A stretch of 36,146 nt of DNA from CAKRZE01 sp045617585 (GTDB lineage Bacteria > Bacillota > Clostridia > Oscillospirales > CAG-272): positions 1-36,146 of the forward strand of contig JAZLIW010000204.1 of NCBI GenBank assembly GCA_045617585.1, in the 5' to 3' direction. Position numbers and translations under genes: made by a program. The notes under the pieces were generated by a model. That model saw nothing but the letters and a program-made list of their open reading frames with translations, had not been told where the DNA came from and made no database searches. Shown here one piece after another: positions 24,801 to 31,790 of the stretch (position 1 is its first letter; every line of letters begins with the position of its first letter).

Positions 24801-25007
24801 TTCGTCAAGGGGAAAAATATCCTCCGGATGCCGGACGGAACGGCAGAACCGGTTTCCGATGCCTGGCTGTTTAACGAGGATATCGGACTGCTCCATTACG
24901 GACTGACCGCCCCCTCCGGCTGGGAATGGTTCAACCCGGTCAGAAACGAGGAAAAATACAGGGAGTACGTCGCCCGCGCAAAGAAGCTGGCGGAAGCGAC
25001 GAACTGA
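21849..25007 (+). CDS. ECF sigma factor fused to a large tandem-repeat C-terminal region
   Basis: 1052 residues. The start at 21849 has AAAGGAGA 7 bases before it; an in-frame ATG at 21729 lies in the leader. Residues 20-92 form the sigma-2 region (LAEDAAQDAFVSAWMKL) and about 133-182 the sigma-4 helix-turn-helix (LSVAEIADRMRISAGTVKWQL). The remaining ~870 residues are not normal for ECF factors. They hold two copies of a ~280-residue unit marked by PAGRFENC/KAGTFANC (about 453 and 731), RDGVGIVRQE/ADGVGIIRTE (about 484 and 766) and KGLLPLAEG/EGYMPLADG (about 511 and 796), plus a helical region before them. No membrane segment is present. The extension may sense a ligand or replace an anti-sigma factor; I cannot name a family for it. 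It is transcribed divergently from the metallophosphoesterase operon. Confidence 0.85.
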   Translation: MNYLQSEPDETLVLLTLAGEQTAYEVLVTRYQNRVIFAAASVTKSRFLAEDAAQDAFVSAWMKLNTLTEPEKYGAWVCRIAKNCALNMISRYRRFLPLETVENTVFDGDISQDPERLYAETEERNEVGASVDRLPGRVGEIIRLHYYEGLSVAEIADRMRISAGTVKWQLHEGRKQIRKELCAMDEKYGDTLVRRVMKKVEELKLWQLPNDKSGFETIYRDVLREVEELPECAEKQHALADVLMRGWWWLPGKKNDAMLARIAEAAEAGKNEEVMGFLVEQEDNKVWGDARGEFIRDKQIPRLEKAGFPKLLGTEWFRLGSQLLRDGKTEEGLAALAKAETLLSRGGLTFALLPGVRKAAERKTARFKPLPEKNYELGARAEECRVIDGGLRYWKGEYGEWYGELFLHPEASELIRNAARCDSFFFAGLSLGGTLTGSDGTTLSFLSDKETVETPAGRFENCALFEARQWDWGGKTVYRTWYRDGVGIVRQEHVRNGVKTVHTLNAYEIKGGKGLLPLAEGNRWEYGGDYLSDKVSHCAEIAVAYAEEDRVILTTYWEMERDGYDETSWVDTVRQIANEYYTETEGGGCKICDIYDVIDRAGALAVTPFQKAYTKAAASTARRILDTDPTFRPGCPVTGHWNFFHANTVRKQNGRVTLSGYDGQYGFEWKNYSDGVDALLYNDVYGILRDVANALWSEEWRIGASPVVEYDWGVYNIRTKITCEDGGEKTVKAGTFANCLKLTLDSEGLKDGLGYRSGKKVYWFADGVGIIRTENEVCEGKNVVYELTSYSGTGEGYMPLADGMTRRYEGLDLTDGYFGAADYAYAADEDGDIVIFAEQTGIRRLPPPITEYGFIEKEQTEERLWNEGKYEESRLCHDTNNFRLMCHFLGRQSRYQGVPEKAIAWNLFRLKTIESFGGGTVPEAWLGRYAAVSFRTACALFGSGRKEEGYEWLEKAFEAFPKWEAIPDGTETETGDPMIFGGIRFVKGKNILRMPDGTAEPVSDAWLFNEDIGLLHYGLTAPSGWEWFNPVRNEEKYREYVARAKKLAEATN

Positions 25008-25034
25008 ATTTCTCCTGAGATCCCTTTGATTAAT

Positions 25035-25069
25035 AAAAGACACCGTATTTTTTCGATACGGTGTCTTTT
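25035..25069. terminator. Bidirectional terminator between convergent genes
   Basis: AAAAGACACCGTAT (25035-25048) pairs perfectly with ATACGGTGTCTTTT (25056-25069) over a 7-base loop. It ends the sigma fusion (stop 25007) and the leftward lipoprotein gene (stop 25075). Confidence 0.93.
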
Positions 25070-25074
25070 GCTGA

Positions 25075-28000
25075 TCAGGCGAGAGCGATGCTGATGTCGT
25101 CGACCGCGATGTCGGTCTTTTCACAGCCTGCCAGATAGAAGCGCATATAGTTGATGGCGGAGAAGTCGGGCCCGCCGCCGGTCGGGCTGTAGTTCTTCAG
25201 CGGCAGGAAGAGCTCGTGCCAGCCTTCCCCGGTGAGGAAGCTGCCCGAACCGACCATCCAGCCTGCCTCTTCGACGTCGCACTGACCGCTGCTGGTCAGC
25301 TCGATCTGACCGGAGAGTTCCCCGGTGTTGCCCTTGACGTATACCCAGAGATGGAGGTAGCCGTCCCGGACGTAATCGGTGAGGTCGAGCGGGTCGAACG
25401 TCCACTCGAAGATGACAGAGACGCCGCTGTTTCCGAGGTGTGCCCACGACGACTTTCCTTCGTGGACCAGTTCCGCGTTTTTCGTGACGGAGGCGACGCG
25501 CAGTCCGGTGCTGCTTTCGCAGGCGTTGAGCGGGATGACCTCCGTGACGATGACGTCGGTCCCGTGGTCCTCAAACTCGACCGAGGAATGATAGGGGCGT
25601 TCGGTGACGCAGTTGCGGTCGTTGCGGTTGTAAATATCAAGTTCGGAATTCTCGTTGATCAGAGAGATGCCGAAGATGCGGAGCGCGTTGATCGCGGCGA
25701 CCTTGCTGTTCCGGATCTCGAACATGGGGTTGGTCCCTTTCAGGTAGTCCTGCGTGCCGTTGATCACGAGGGCGGAGGAGCGCTCGGTGCCGACCAGCGT
25801 GCGCGCGCCGTACATGAATACGTTGAGCAGGTTCTGGTTTTCCGCGTCCTCGACGCGGAACGCCACGCAGTATTCGCGCAGGAGATCGTCGCGGAGGAGG
25901 GCGAAGCCGGGCTCGGTGATCGCCTCTCCCTGATGGAAGCGGTTCCACGTGGTCTTGTCTGCGTACGCCGGATCGAAGCGGCTGTCGAGCGTGCGGCGCT
26001 GGATGAAGTTCGGGTTGGCGAGGCATTCTTCCACGGTGCCGTTTTTCCCGCCCGTGCGCGTGAAGTTCAGATAGCAGCAGCCGAGGCAGGTGCGGATCAG
26101 GTGATCGTCGCAGCCCGTGAAGTCAAAGCCGACGAACGCGGCGTTGACGACGGTCTTGAACGCGTAGACGCCTTTTCCGTTCCCCTTGATCGCGGTGCAG
26201 GAGAGCGCCGCCGCGTCGGAGGTGCGGGGCTTTTCAAGCGCCGTGCCGGGATCGTAGGACGGATACCAGACGCGGAAGCCGGAGACGCCGGCATTCTCGC
26301 CGAGCGTGATCGCGGCGCCCTCGTTCACGTAGGTGAGGAGGACGGTGCCCGGCGCGTTCGCGTCGCCGTCACGGGTGAAGATCGACTGGCTGCCGCGGAG
26401 CAGGACGTTTGCGGGAACGGTCAGCGGGGTGTAGAGGCTGTAGACCCCGGCGGGGATCCAGACCACGCCGCCCGTCTTCCCGGCTTCGTCGAGGATCGCC
26501 TGCACGGCGGGACCGATATCCTGCGTTTTCGCCTTCAGCGAGAGGATATCGCAGACGTACAGCTTTTCCGCCGGCTTGACGAAGGAGCCGTGGACGACGG
26601 GATACGCCGCGAGGCTGTCGTCCTCCGTGATGAGATACCCCTCGGCCTTTCCGGTCAGCTTGCAGTCGGCGAGGCGGAGCGGCATCGTCTCGACCCGGTT
26701 GCGGATGGCGTATTCCGTGCCCTCGATCCGCGCGTTTGCGATCAGGGCGCCGTTGCCGCGGTCAAACGATTCGATATCGATGCCGATGCCGCATTTCGTG
26801 ATATCCATGTCGTAGATCACGCCCCAGAAGCCGCTGCGTTCGGTGATGGTCTTCATCAGGATACCGGTCGCGTAACCCTCGACCCGGATCTCGGAGAGGG
26901 TCTCGTCGTCGAGGTCGCCGAGGATGATGCCGGTCGCGGAGGTGCGGCAGACGTCACGGAGAACGGAGACCTTTTCGCAGTCGTAACCGCAGCCCGCGGC
27001 TGCCCAGTAGGAGGGGGAGATCTTTACGTCGTAGGAATAGCCGACGTCGGAGGAACGGTGCATTTCCAGCGCGGTCTCCAGCGCGCAGATGCGGACGTGG
27101 CTGAGCTCCATCAGCTCGTGCCCCTCCGCTCCGGCGTTGACGCCGATGCCGCGGTAGGAGTTGATCAGCGTGACGTTGCTGATCGTCGCTGTCAGGGCGT
27201 TGCCCACGTGGAAGGTATAACCGTATTCCTTGATCTTATCCGGCTTCTGATCGGGATAATAGACGGTCAGCCCGATCGCTCCGGAATGCTGGTTGAGGGT
27301 GAAAAGTACGCTTGCGTTGCGCTTGGCATTCTTCGTCAGCTTGCTTTTCGGCTTGGCAAGGATCACGGTCCCGTAGGTCGGAACGTCCGCCGTGTCGGGA
27401 TCCTGCCAGTCGCCGTAAAGGGTGACGCCGCTCGGAATATTGACGTTACTTGTAACGAGATAGGAGCCGGCAGGGAGGAAGACCGTTCCGCCGCCCTTGG
27501 AGGCGCAGGCGTTCAGCGCTTTCTGCAGTTCCGCGGTGCAGTCCTTTTTCCCCGTGGGGTCGATCTGATAGTCCTCGGTGGCGATGATATCCGCGATCAC
27601 CGGTTCCTCGGTCGGGTAGACCGTGGAGACGAGAACGGGACGTGCTGCCGTGCCGTTTTCCGCCTTGACGGCCCGGTATTCCCCGGGCACCGTGAAGGTC
27701 CCCGTCTCGGTATGACCCTCGGGAAGGGAAGCGGACGCGTCCGTTTTCAGGTATTTCAGGATGAATCCGGTCACGGCGGCCTCGGTCTGCGTGCCGTCTT
27801 TTCCGGTCAGGATCAGGTTCCCGTTCCGGACGGCGATCGCGTACTGTCCGTCGTTCAGACCGGCGGCGACCGCGAGGCTGTCGGGGTCGTCCCCGCCGAT
27901 CAGCACGGCTCTCCCCGTGCTTTCGGGATCGACCGTGACGCCGGCCTCCTTCAGCGCGGCGGTGAGGCGCGCGGTCAGGGCGGCGTCCGCTCCGTTCCGC

Positions 28001-28179
28001 ACGGCGACCGTTCCTTCCGTCAGAGGAAAGCCTTCTTCCGGCGTTTTTTCGGTCCCGGTCTCTCCGGAGGTCTCTTTCCCGGTGTCGTCGGGGGGATCCG
28101 GCTGCGTTTTATCGCAGGAGGTGAGGAGGAACGAGAAGGAGAAAAGAAGGAAAAAAACGGATAAGAATATTTTTTTCAT
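25075..28179 (-). CDS. Lipoprotein with tandem pectate-lyase-like beta-helices
   Basis: 1034 residues, with a lipoprotein signal (LLTSC, lipid on C22) followed by an acidic linker. An alpha/beta N-terminal domain (RAVLIGGDDPD) resembles the accessory domain found in front of several glycosidases. The first right-handed beta-helix starts near residue 205 (DCTAELQKALNACASKGGG, VFLPAGSYLV); a second starts near 555 (IGPAVQAILDEAGKTGGV, VWIPAGVYSLYTPL). Both entry motifs belong to the Pectate_lyase_3/GH28-like superfamily. The C-terminus (about 920-1034) is a jelly-roll carbohydrate-binding-like domain. It is probably a surface polysaccharide lyase or hydrolase; catalytic residues cannot be assigned with confidence. 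The ATG follows AAAGGAA and a perfect consensus promoter at 28213-28241 (minus strand). Confidence 0.8.
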   Translation of the reverse strand: MKKIFLSVFFLLFSFSFLLTSCDKTQPDPPDDTGKETSGETGTEKTPEEGFPLTEGTVAVRNGADAALTARLTAALKEAGVTVDPESTGRAVLIGGDDPDSLAVAAGLNDGQYAIAVRNGNLILTGKDGTQTEAAVTGFILKYLKTDASASLPEGHTETGTFTVPGEYRAVKAENGTAARPVLVSTVYPTEEPVIADIIATEDYQIDPTGKKDCTAELQKALNACASKGGGTVFLPAGSYLVTSNVNIPSGVTLYGDWQDPDTADVPTYGTVILAKPKSKLTKNAKRNASVLFTLNQHSGAIGLTVYYPDQKPDKIKEYGYTFHVGNALTATISNVTLINSYRGIGVNAGAEGHELMELSHVRICALETALEMHRSSDVGYSYDVKISPSYWAAAGCGYDCEKVSVLRDVCRTSATGIILGDLDDETLSEIRVEGYATGILMKTITERSGFWGVIYDMDITKCGIGIDIESFDRGNGALIANARIEGTEYAIRNRVETMPLRLADCKLTGKAEGYLITEDDSLAAYPVVHGSFVKPAEKLYVCDILSLKAKTQDIGPAVQAILDEAGKTGGVVWIPAGVYSLYTPLTVPANVLLRGSQSIFTRDGDANAPGTVLLTYVNEGAAITLGENAGVSGFRVWYPSYDPGTALEKPRTSDAAALSCTAIKGNGKGVYAFKTVVNAAFVGFDFTGCDDHLIRTCLGCCYLNFTRTGGKNGTVEECLANPNFIQRRTLDSRFDPAYADKTTWNRFHQGEAITEPGFALLRDDLLREYCVAFRVEDAENQNLLNVFMYGARTLVGTERSSALVINGTQDYLKGTNPMFEIRNSKVAAINALRIFGISLINENSELDIYNRNDRNCVTERPYHSSVEFEDHGTDVIVTEVIPLNACESSTGLRVASVTKNAELVHEGKSSWAHLGNSGVSVIFEWTFDPLDLTDYVRDGYLHLWVYVKGNTGELSGQIELTSSGQCDVEEAGWMVGSGSFLTGEGWHELFLPLKNYSPTGGGPDFSAINYMRFYLAGCEKTDIAVDDISIALA

Positions 28180-28212
28180 ACGGCGTTCCTTTCGGTATGA
28201 TATTACCTATTT

Positions 28213-28241
28213 ATTATAGCCCTCCGCGCGGCGTTTGTCAA
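28213..28241 (-). promoter_or_regulatory. Consensus sigma-A promoter of the beta-helix lipoprotein
   Basis: Minus strand: TTGACA (28241-28236), a 17-bp spacer and TATAAT (28218-28213), a perfect match to consensus. The ribosome-site region (CCGAAAGGAACG) is the same as in front of the metallophosphoesterase gene. Confidence 0.93.
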
Positions 28242-28309
28242 GACTGCGGGAAAGAGGGCGGGAAAGGCGCGGGAGACCGCTTCTTTTTTCCGTTTTTCCA
28301 TTTTTGCTA

Positions 28310-28338
28310 TTGATTCCTGCGCCGGATGATGGTAGAAT
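28310..28338 (+). promoter_or_regulatory. Extended -10 promoter of the GxGYxYP lipoprotein
   Basis: TTGATT (28310-28315), a 17-bp spacer and TAGAAT (28333-28338), with TG at 28330-28331. It is divergent from the consensus promoter at 28213-28241. Confidence 0.6.
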
Positions 28339-28372
28339 AAAGAAAATGGATCGTCATCGGAGGAAACGGATC

Positions 28373-30112
28373 ATGAATAAAAACGTCATCGGAAAAGCGA
28401 TCGTCCTTCTTCTGCTCGGCTCCGTCCTGTCGGGATGCGCTGCGGAGGGCGGCGGAGAGACGGACACGGGGACCGCGGCGGGAACGGAAGCGCCGGAGCC
28501 GCCCGCTCCGGTCGAAGAAGTCAACTCCTTCGGCATGAAGACACCGACGGAACTGGACGTGATCACGACCGACGGAAACAGCGTGGACGGGATGCTTGCC
28601 GCGCGGATCCTTGAGGGCGTGCTGAACGGAAAAGGCGCGAGAGTCTATCTCGGGCCCTCCTCCGAGAAGGTGGACGGCGTCGAGATCGAGGCAATGAAGC
28701 GGAAGATCCTGATGGATGCCGGGGTCAAGCTGAACAAGATGAAGTTCGACGGCACCTTCGGCGCGGATTACGCGGCGTTCGCCGCCCTGTACGCCAAATA
28801 CGGCAGTGAACTGACCGGGCTTTTCGTTTACGATATCGCGCTGCCGGATACCGCGAACGTCGCGGCGATGATGGCGTCGGAGCAGCACGGCGCGGCGGTC
28901 AGCACCGAGCTGTACGGGATCCTGAAGGGGCACGGCTGCACCCTCCCCGCGACCGTGATCACGGAATACTGCGGCTTCGACGCGGGAACGACCTCCGCGG
29001 AGATCAACCGCTGGATCGGAGAGAACATGGTGGAGGGCAGACGGCGGGACATGGTGTTCTGCCTGAAGCCGGACGGAAGATCGGGCCCGACCGACAACCG
29101 CCCCGCCGCGTACGACCTTGCCGCGGCGATGAACGCCGTGATCTATTTCGTCGACCCGCGGGACGCGGACAGTCTTGAGGCACAGCGTCTGATCCTCGGG
29201 CAGTATGACGACAATATCCCGGTCCTCGGCTGGTCCGGCTGGGAGGTCGAGCGCGATTACGTGAGCACGATCTCCTCCCTCGGGAAGTACGTCGTCTGCA
29301 TCGACTGGGGCGGCGCGAACTTCTCGGTCTGGGCGTCCTTCCCGGAATACAAGGCGGAAAAGCCGGTCAGCCCGATCCCCGCGTCCTGCGAGGTGAACGA
29401 AGGGAACGTTTACGTCTCCTTCATGATGAGCGACGGAGACGCGTGGCATTACTGCTCGAAGGAACTATTCTCCTCGTGGGGGAGCAAGGAACGCGGCAGT
29501 TATCCGATCGCGTGGACGCTGCCCTCCCTGTTCACGCGGTTCAATCCGCTGACGCTCCGGTATCTCTACGAAACGGCGACGGAAAACGACGCGTTTCTGC
29601 AGGGTCCCTCCGGCGTCGGGTATATGTATCCCTCTCTGTACCCCGCGGACGCGTATCCCGGATTTTTGGAGCAGACCCGCAAGGCGATCGGACAGGCGGG
29701 CTTTACGATGGTCAACTACTGGGATCTGAGCGACAACAACGCGATGACCGGAATGAACGGAGAACTCAAGGATCAGTTTATGATAGAGGTCGAACCCGAC
29801 GCGCTGCTGCTCGGGCATTCCAGCCGGACCGGGCGCAGGGAGACCTTCGGCGACACCGTGGTGATCGAGGAGGTCGGCAACTATAACGGCGCCGGTGCGC
29901 GTACCGCCGCCGATATCGTGAACGCGATCGACACCGCGGTCAAAAACGCGAACGGAAAGACTGTGTTCCTCCTGATCAACGTCGAGGCGTGGGGTGAACG
30001 GCTTCCCGCCGTGGCAGCAGCGGTCAATCAGATCGAACTGCGGAACGACGGCGTGAACTACGCGTTTATCACCGTGCCCGAGATGGTCGCGGCGATCCGT
30101 TCCCTCTCCTGA
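28373..30112 (+). CDS. GxGYxYP-family lipoprotein, putative glycoside hydrolase
   Basis: 579 residues. The ATG at 28373 is chosen because GGAGG (28359-28363) lies 9 bases upstream and a lipoprotein signal follows (LLLLGSVLSGC, C22); an in-frame ATG at 28235 is upstream of the promoter. The signature GPSGVGYMYPSLYP (about 411-424) identifies the GxGYxYP putative glycoside hydrolase family. The conserved SFMMSDGDAWHYCSKELF lies shortly before it, and the N-terminal half (DVITTDGNSVDGMLAARIL) matches the family's N-terminal domain. It would act at the cell surface on glycans; the substrate of this family is not established. It is flanked by another surface carbohydrate-active lipoprotein on the opposite strand and closed by its own terminator. 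Confidence 0.88.
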   Translation: MNKNVIGKAIVLLLLGSVLSGCAAEGGGETDTGTAAGTEAPEPPAPVEEVNSFGMKTPTELDVITTDGNSVDGMLAARILEGVLNGKGARVYLGPSSEKVDGVEIEAMKRKILMDAGVKLNKMKFDGTFGADYAAFAALYAKYGSELTGLFVYDIALPDTANVAAMMASEQHGAAVSTELYGILKGHGCTLPATVITEYCGFDAGTTSAEINRWIGENMVEGRRRDMVFCLKPDGRSGPTDNRPAAYDLAAAMNAVIYFVDPRDADSLEAQRLILGQYDDNIPVLGWSGWEVERDYVSTISSLGKYVVCIDWGGANFSVWASFPEYKAEKPVSPIPASCEVNEGNVYVSFMMSDGDAWHYCSKELFSSWGSKERGSYPIAWTLPSLFTRFNPLTLRYLYETATENDAFLQGPSGVGYMYPSLYPADAYPGFLEQTRKAIGQAGFTMVNYWDLSDNNAMTGMNGELKDQFMIEVEPDALLLGHSSRTGRRETFGDTVVIEEVGNYNGAGARTAADIVNAIDTAVKNANGKTVFLLINVEAWGERLPAVAAAVNQIELRNDGVNYAFITVPEMVAAIRSLS

Positions 30113-30124
30113 TCAAACGAAAAA

Positions 30125-30168
30125 CTCCGCTTCCCGGTTTCATTCTGCCGGGAAGCGGAGCCTTTTTT
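30125..30168. terminator. Terminator after the GxGYxYP gene
   Basis: CTCCGCTTCCCGG (30125-30137) pairs perfectly with CCGGGAAGCGGAG (30148-30160), with six T following on the plus strand (30163-30168) and an A-run before it that gives T on the minus strand. It probably also ends the leftward membrane-protein gene (stop 30176). Confidence 0.9.
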
Positions 30169-30175
30169 CGTATTA

Positions 30176-30571
30176 TCATAAGAACCATGCAAGGACGGAG
30201 ATGACGGCGAGCATCCCGCCGACGGTCGGATATACGACGGTCAGCGCGTTCGTGGTCCCGTAGATCTCCAGGACGCCGCGGACGAGAGCGCCGACGGTCA
30301 GCGCGGCGACCGCGCCGTTTTCCGCAAAGAGGAAGAGGGAGGGGGTACGCGGGATCTTCCGGGGCGTGCTTTCTCCGCTTGAAAGATAATGCCAGAACAG
30401 CCTGCCGAAGAGAAGCGGGATCACGAAGGCGTAGACCATGTACGCCGACCAGACGCCGTGGCTGAACTGCTCATAGACGAAGCCGAAGAGGAGGACGAGC
30501 AGGGAAGCGGGCAGATAGAAGCGGGAGAGGGCTGCCGCGGTTTCACGGAATTCACTGTCCGACGTAAACAA
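30176..30571 (-). CDS. Small four-helix membrane protein, function unknown
   Basis: 131 residues beginning at a TTG codon (30571), with AAAGGAG 11 bases upstream; that ribosome site lies inside the end of the preceding gene, and the two frames overlap by 20 bases. Four hydrophobic segments are visible (about 17-36, 40-63, 78-105 and 111-131). I recognise no family. The overlap indicates translational coupling to the NAGPA-type glycosidase, so a shared role at the membrane is plausible. Confidence 0.65.
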   Translation of the reverse strand: MFTSDSEFRETAAALSRFYLPASLLVLLFGFVYEQFSHGVWSAYMVYAFVIPLLFGRLFWHYLSSGESTPRKIPRTPSLFLFAENGAVAALTVGALVRGVLEIYGTTNALTVVYPTVGGMLAVISVLAWFL

Positions 30572-31457
30572 GATCGCTCACGCTCCTTTCTTCAATGGTG
30601 ATCCCGTCGGAGGTCGGAACGTTCAGGACCCTGCCGCGGAAAACGATCGTGGAGGAACCGCCGCCGTCCATGTTGTAGGCGGTCTTCGCGCCGAGCGACT
30701 GCAGGAAGCAGCCGAGCTCGTAGAGGGAAAGCCCGTCGCTCTCCTCCGTTCTCCCGTCGGAGACGACGAACAGATAGTGGAGCGGCTCGATCATCCCGAT
30801 CGCGGTGCGGGGATTGCTGGCAAGGGAGTGGAGCACCTCGGCTTTTTTGCCGACCGTGACCGCCCCATCCTCCACGAGAGCGGGACCGAAGGAGAAGATC
30901 TGCCACGCGCCGAGATCGGCAAGCTCCTCCGCATCCCATTCGTTTTCCTCCGCAATCAGGAAATCCCCGTCGCTCAGGATGACGAGGTCGGTGCAGTCCT
31001 TCTGCGCCCGGTCACGGTAGAGAACGCCGTTGCGGAGGACGTAGCCGTCTTCCCGCGCGCCGTAGTAATCGCCGTTGATCGCGAGGATCGCGCCGTTTGC
31101 CTCCGCCATTTCCGAGACGGGGGCGCGGACGTTTTTCCCGTAGACGTCCTCCGCGAACGCCGTTTTCAGATAATCGACGGAGGAAACGCGCACGTCGGCT
31201 ACGTAGATGTCGGTGCCGTATTCACGGTAATAGTCCAGACGGATGCGGATATCCGGATCGAAATAATCGTAGTTTGCGGGATCATCCTCGGGCAGGAGGA
31301 CGGTGACCTGCGCGGACGCTCCGTCCTGCTCAGGCAGTGGTTCCGCGGGGCGCAGACGGCGGGGGATCACGAAGGTGTCAAGCAGAAGGTAGACGGTGAA
31401 CAGGAGCAGCAGCGTTCCGTAGAGGACGGAGCACTGCTTCAGCTTTGACGTTTCCAT
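30552..31457 (-). CDS. NAGPA-domain phosphodiester glycosidase, membrane-anchored
   Basis: 301 residues. The start at 31457 follows AAAGGA; the frame runs farther upstream (to 31631), but that part spans the promoter and is arginine-rich. One N-terminal membrane helix (LYGTLLLLFTVYLLLDTFVI) anchors an extracellular NAGPA (phosphodiester glycosidase) domain. Family blocks are AILAINGDYYGAREDGYVLRNG (in part), NPRTAIGM, and the C-terminal NMDGGGSSTIVFRG with NVPTSDG. Relatives remove GlcNAc-1-phosphodiester caps or act on exopolysaccharide and cell-wall glycans. It has a good promoter at 31510-31538 (minus strand) and is coupled to the small membrane protein downstream. Confidence 0.88.
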   Translation of the reverse strand: METSKLKQCSVLYGTLLLLFTVYLLLDTFVIPRRLRPAEPLPEQDGASAQVTVLLPEDDPANYDYFDPDIRIRLDYYREYGTDIYVADVRVSSVDYLKTAFAEDVYGKNVRAPVSEMAEANGAILAINGDYYGAREDGYVLRNGVLYRDRAQKDCTDLVILSDGDFLIAEENEWDAEELADLGAWQIFSFGPALVEDGAVTVGKKAEVLHSLASNPRTAIGMIEPLHYLFVVSDGRTEESDGLSLYELGCFLQSLGAKTAYNMDGGGSSTIVFRGRVLNVPTSDGITIEERSVSDLVYVGQ

Positions 31458-31509
31458 GACTTGCGTCCTTTCTGACGGCGCGGGCGGACCGGCCGCCGTT
31501 TCTTTCCCT

Positions 31510-31538
31510 ATCTTATCACCTTTTTCTCTCCGTGTCAA
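31510..31538 (-). promoter_or_regulatory. Promoter of the NAGPA-type glycosidase operon
   Basis: Minus strand: TTGACA (31538-31533), a 17-bp spacer and TAAGAT (31515-31510), with TG just before the -10. It is back to back with the rightward promoter at 31591. Confidence 0.8.
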
Positions 31539-31590
31539 CCGTTTTCGACGCCGAAAGCGGCGGAAGACGGGTGAGAATCGGCGCGGGTCA

Positions 31591-31619
31591 TTGACAAGCG
31601 GGGGCGGGGTTGGTATAAT
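31591..31619 (+). promoter_or_regulatory. Consensus extended -10 promoter of the large lipoprotein gene
   Basis: TTGACA (31591-31596), a 17-bp spacer and TATAAT (31614-31619), with TG at 31611-31612. The leader of about 165 bases to the ATG at 31791 contains a CCGGAC/GTCCGG hairpin (31643-31648/31663-31668) and stays open in the reading frame of the gene from 31635. Confidence 0.93.
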
Positions 31620-31790
31620 AAGGATAAACATAAGATGAAAAGCCGGACGGCACGCATGGCCGGTCCGGTGCGGATGAGGGCGGGAAGAACGGCTTTCCGC
31701 CGGCGTTCTGCGAAGACCGCCGCGCAGAACGTTCCGACCGTGCGGGAAAGGACGCTATCAGTGAAAAACATGGGAACGAAGGTATCGGAT

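Noticed and set aside
22389..25124. 911-codon minus-strand open frame opposite the sigma-factor fusion
   Set aside because: No domain or ribosome site; it runs through the bidirectional terminator at 25035-25069 and is explained by codon bias of the real gene.
25216..28164. 982-codon plus-strand open frame opposite the beta-helix lipoprotein
   Set aside because: Antisense shadow: the minus-strand protein has a lipobox, domain motifs, a ribosome site and a perfect promoter, while this frame has none.
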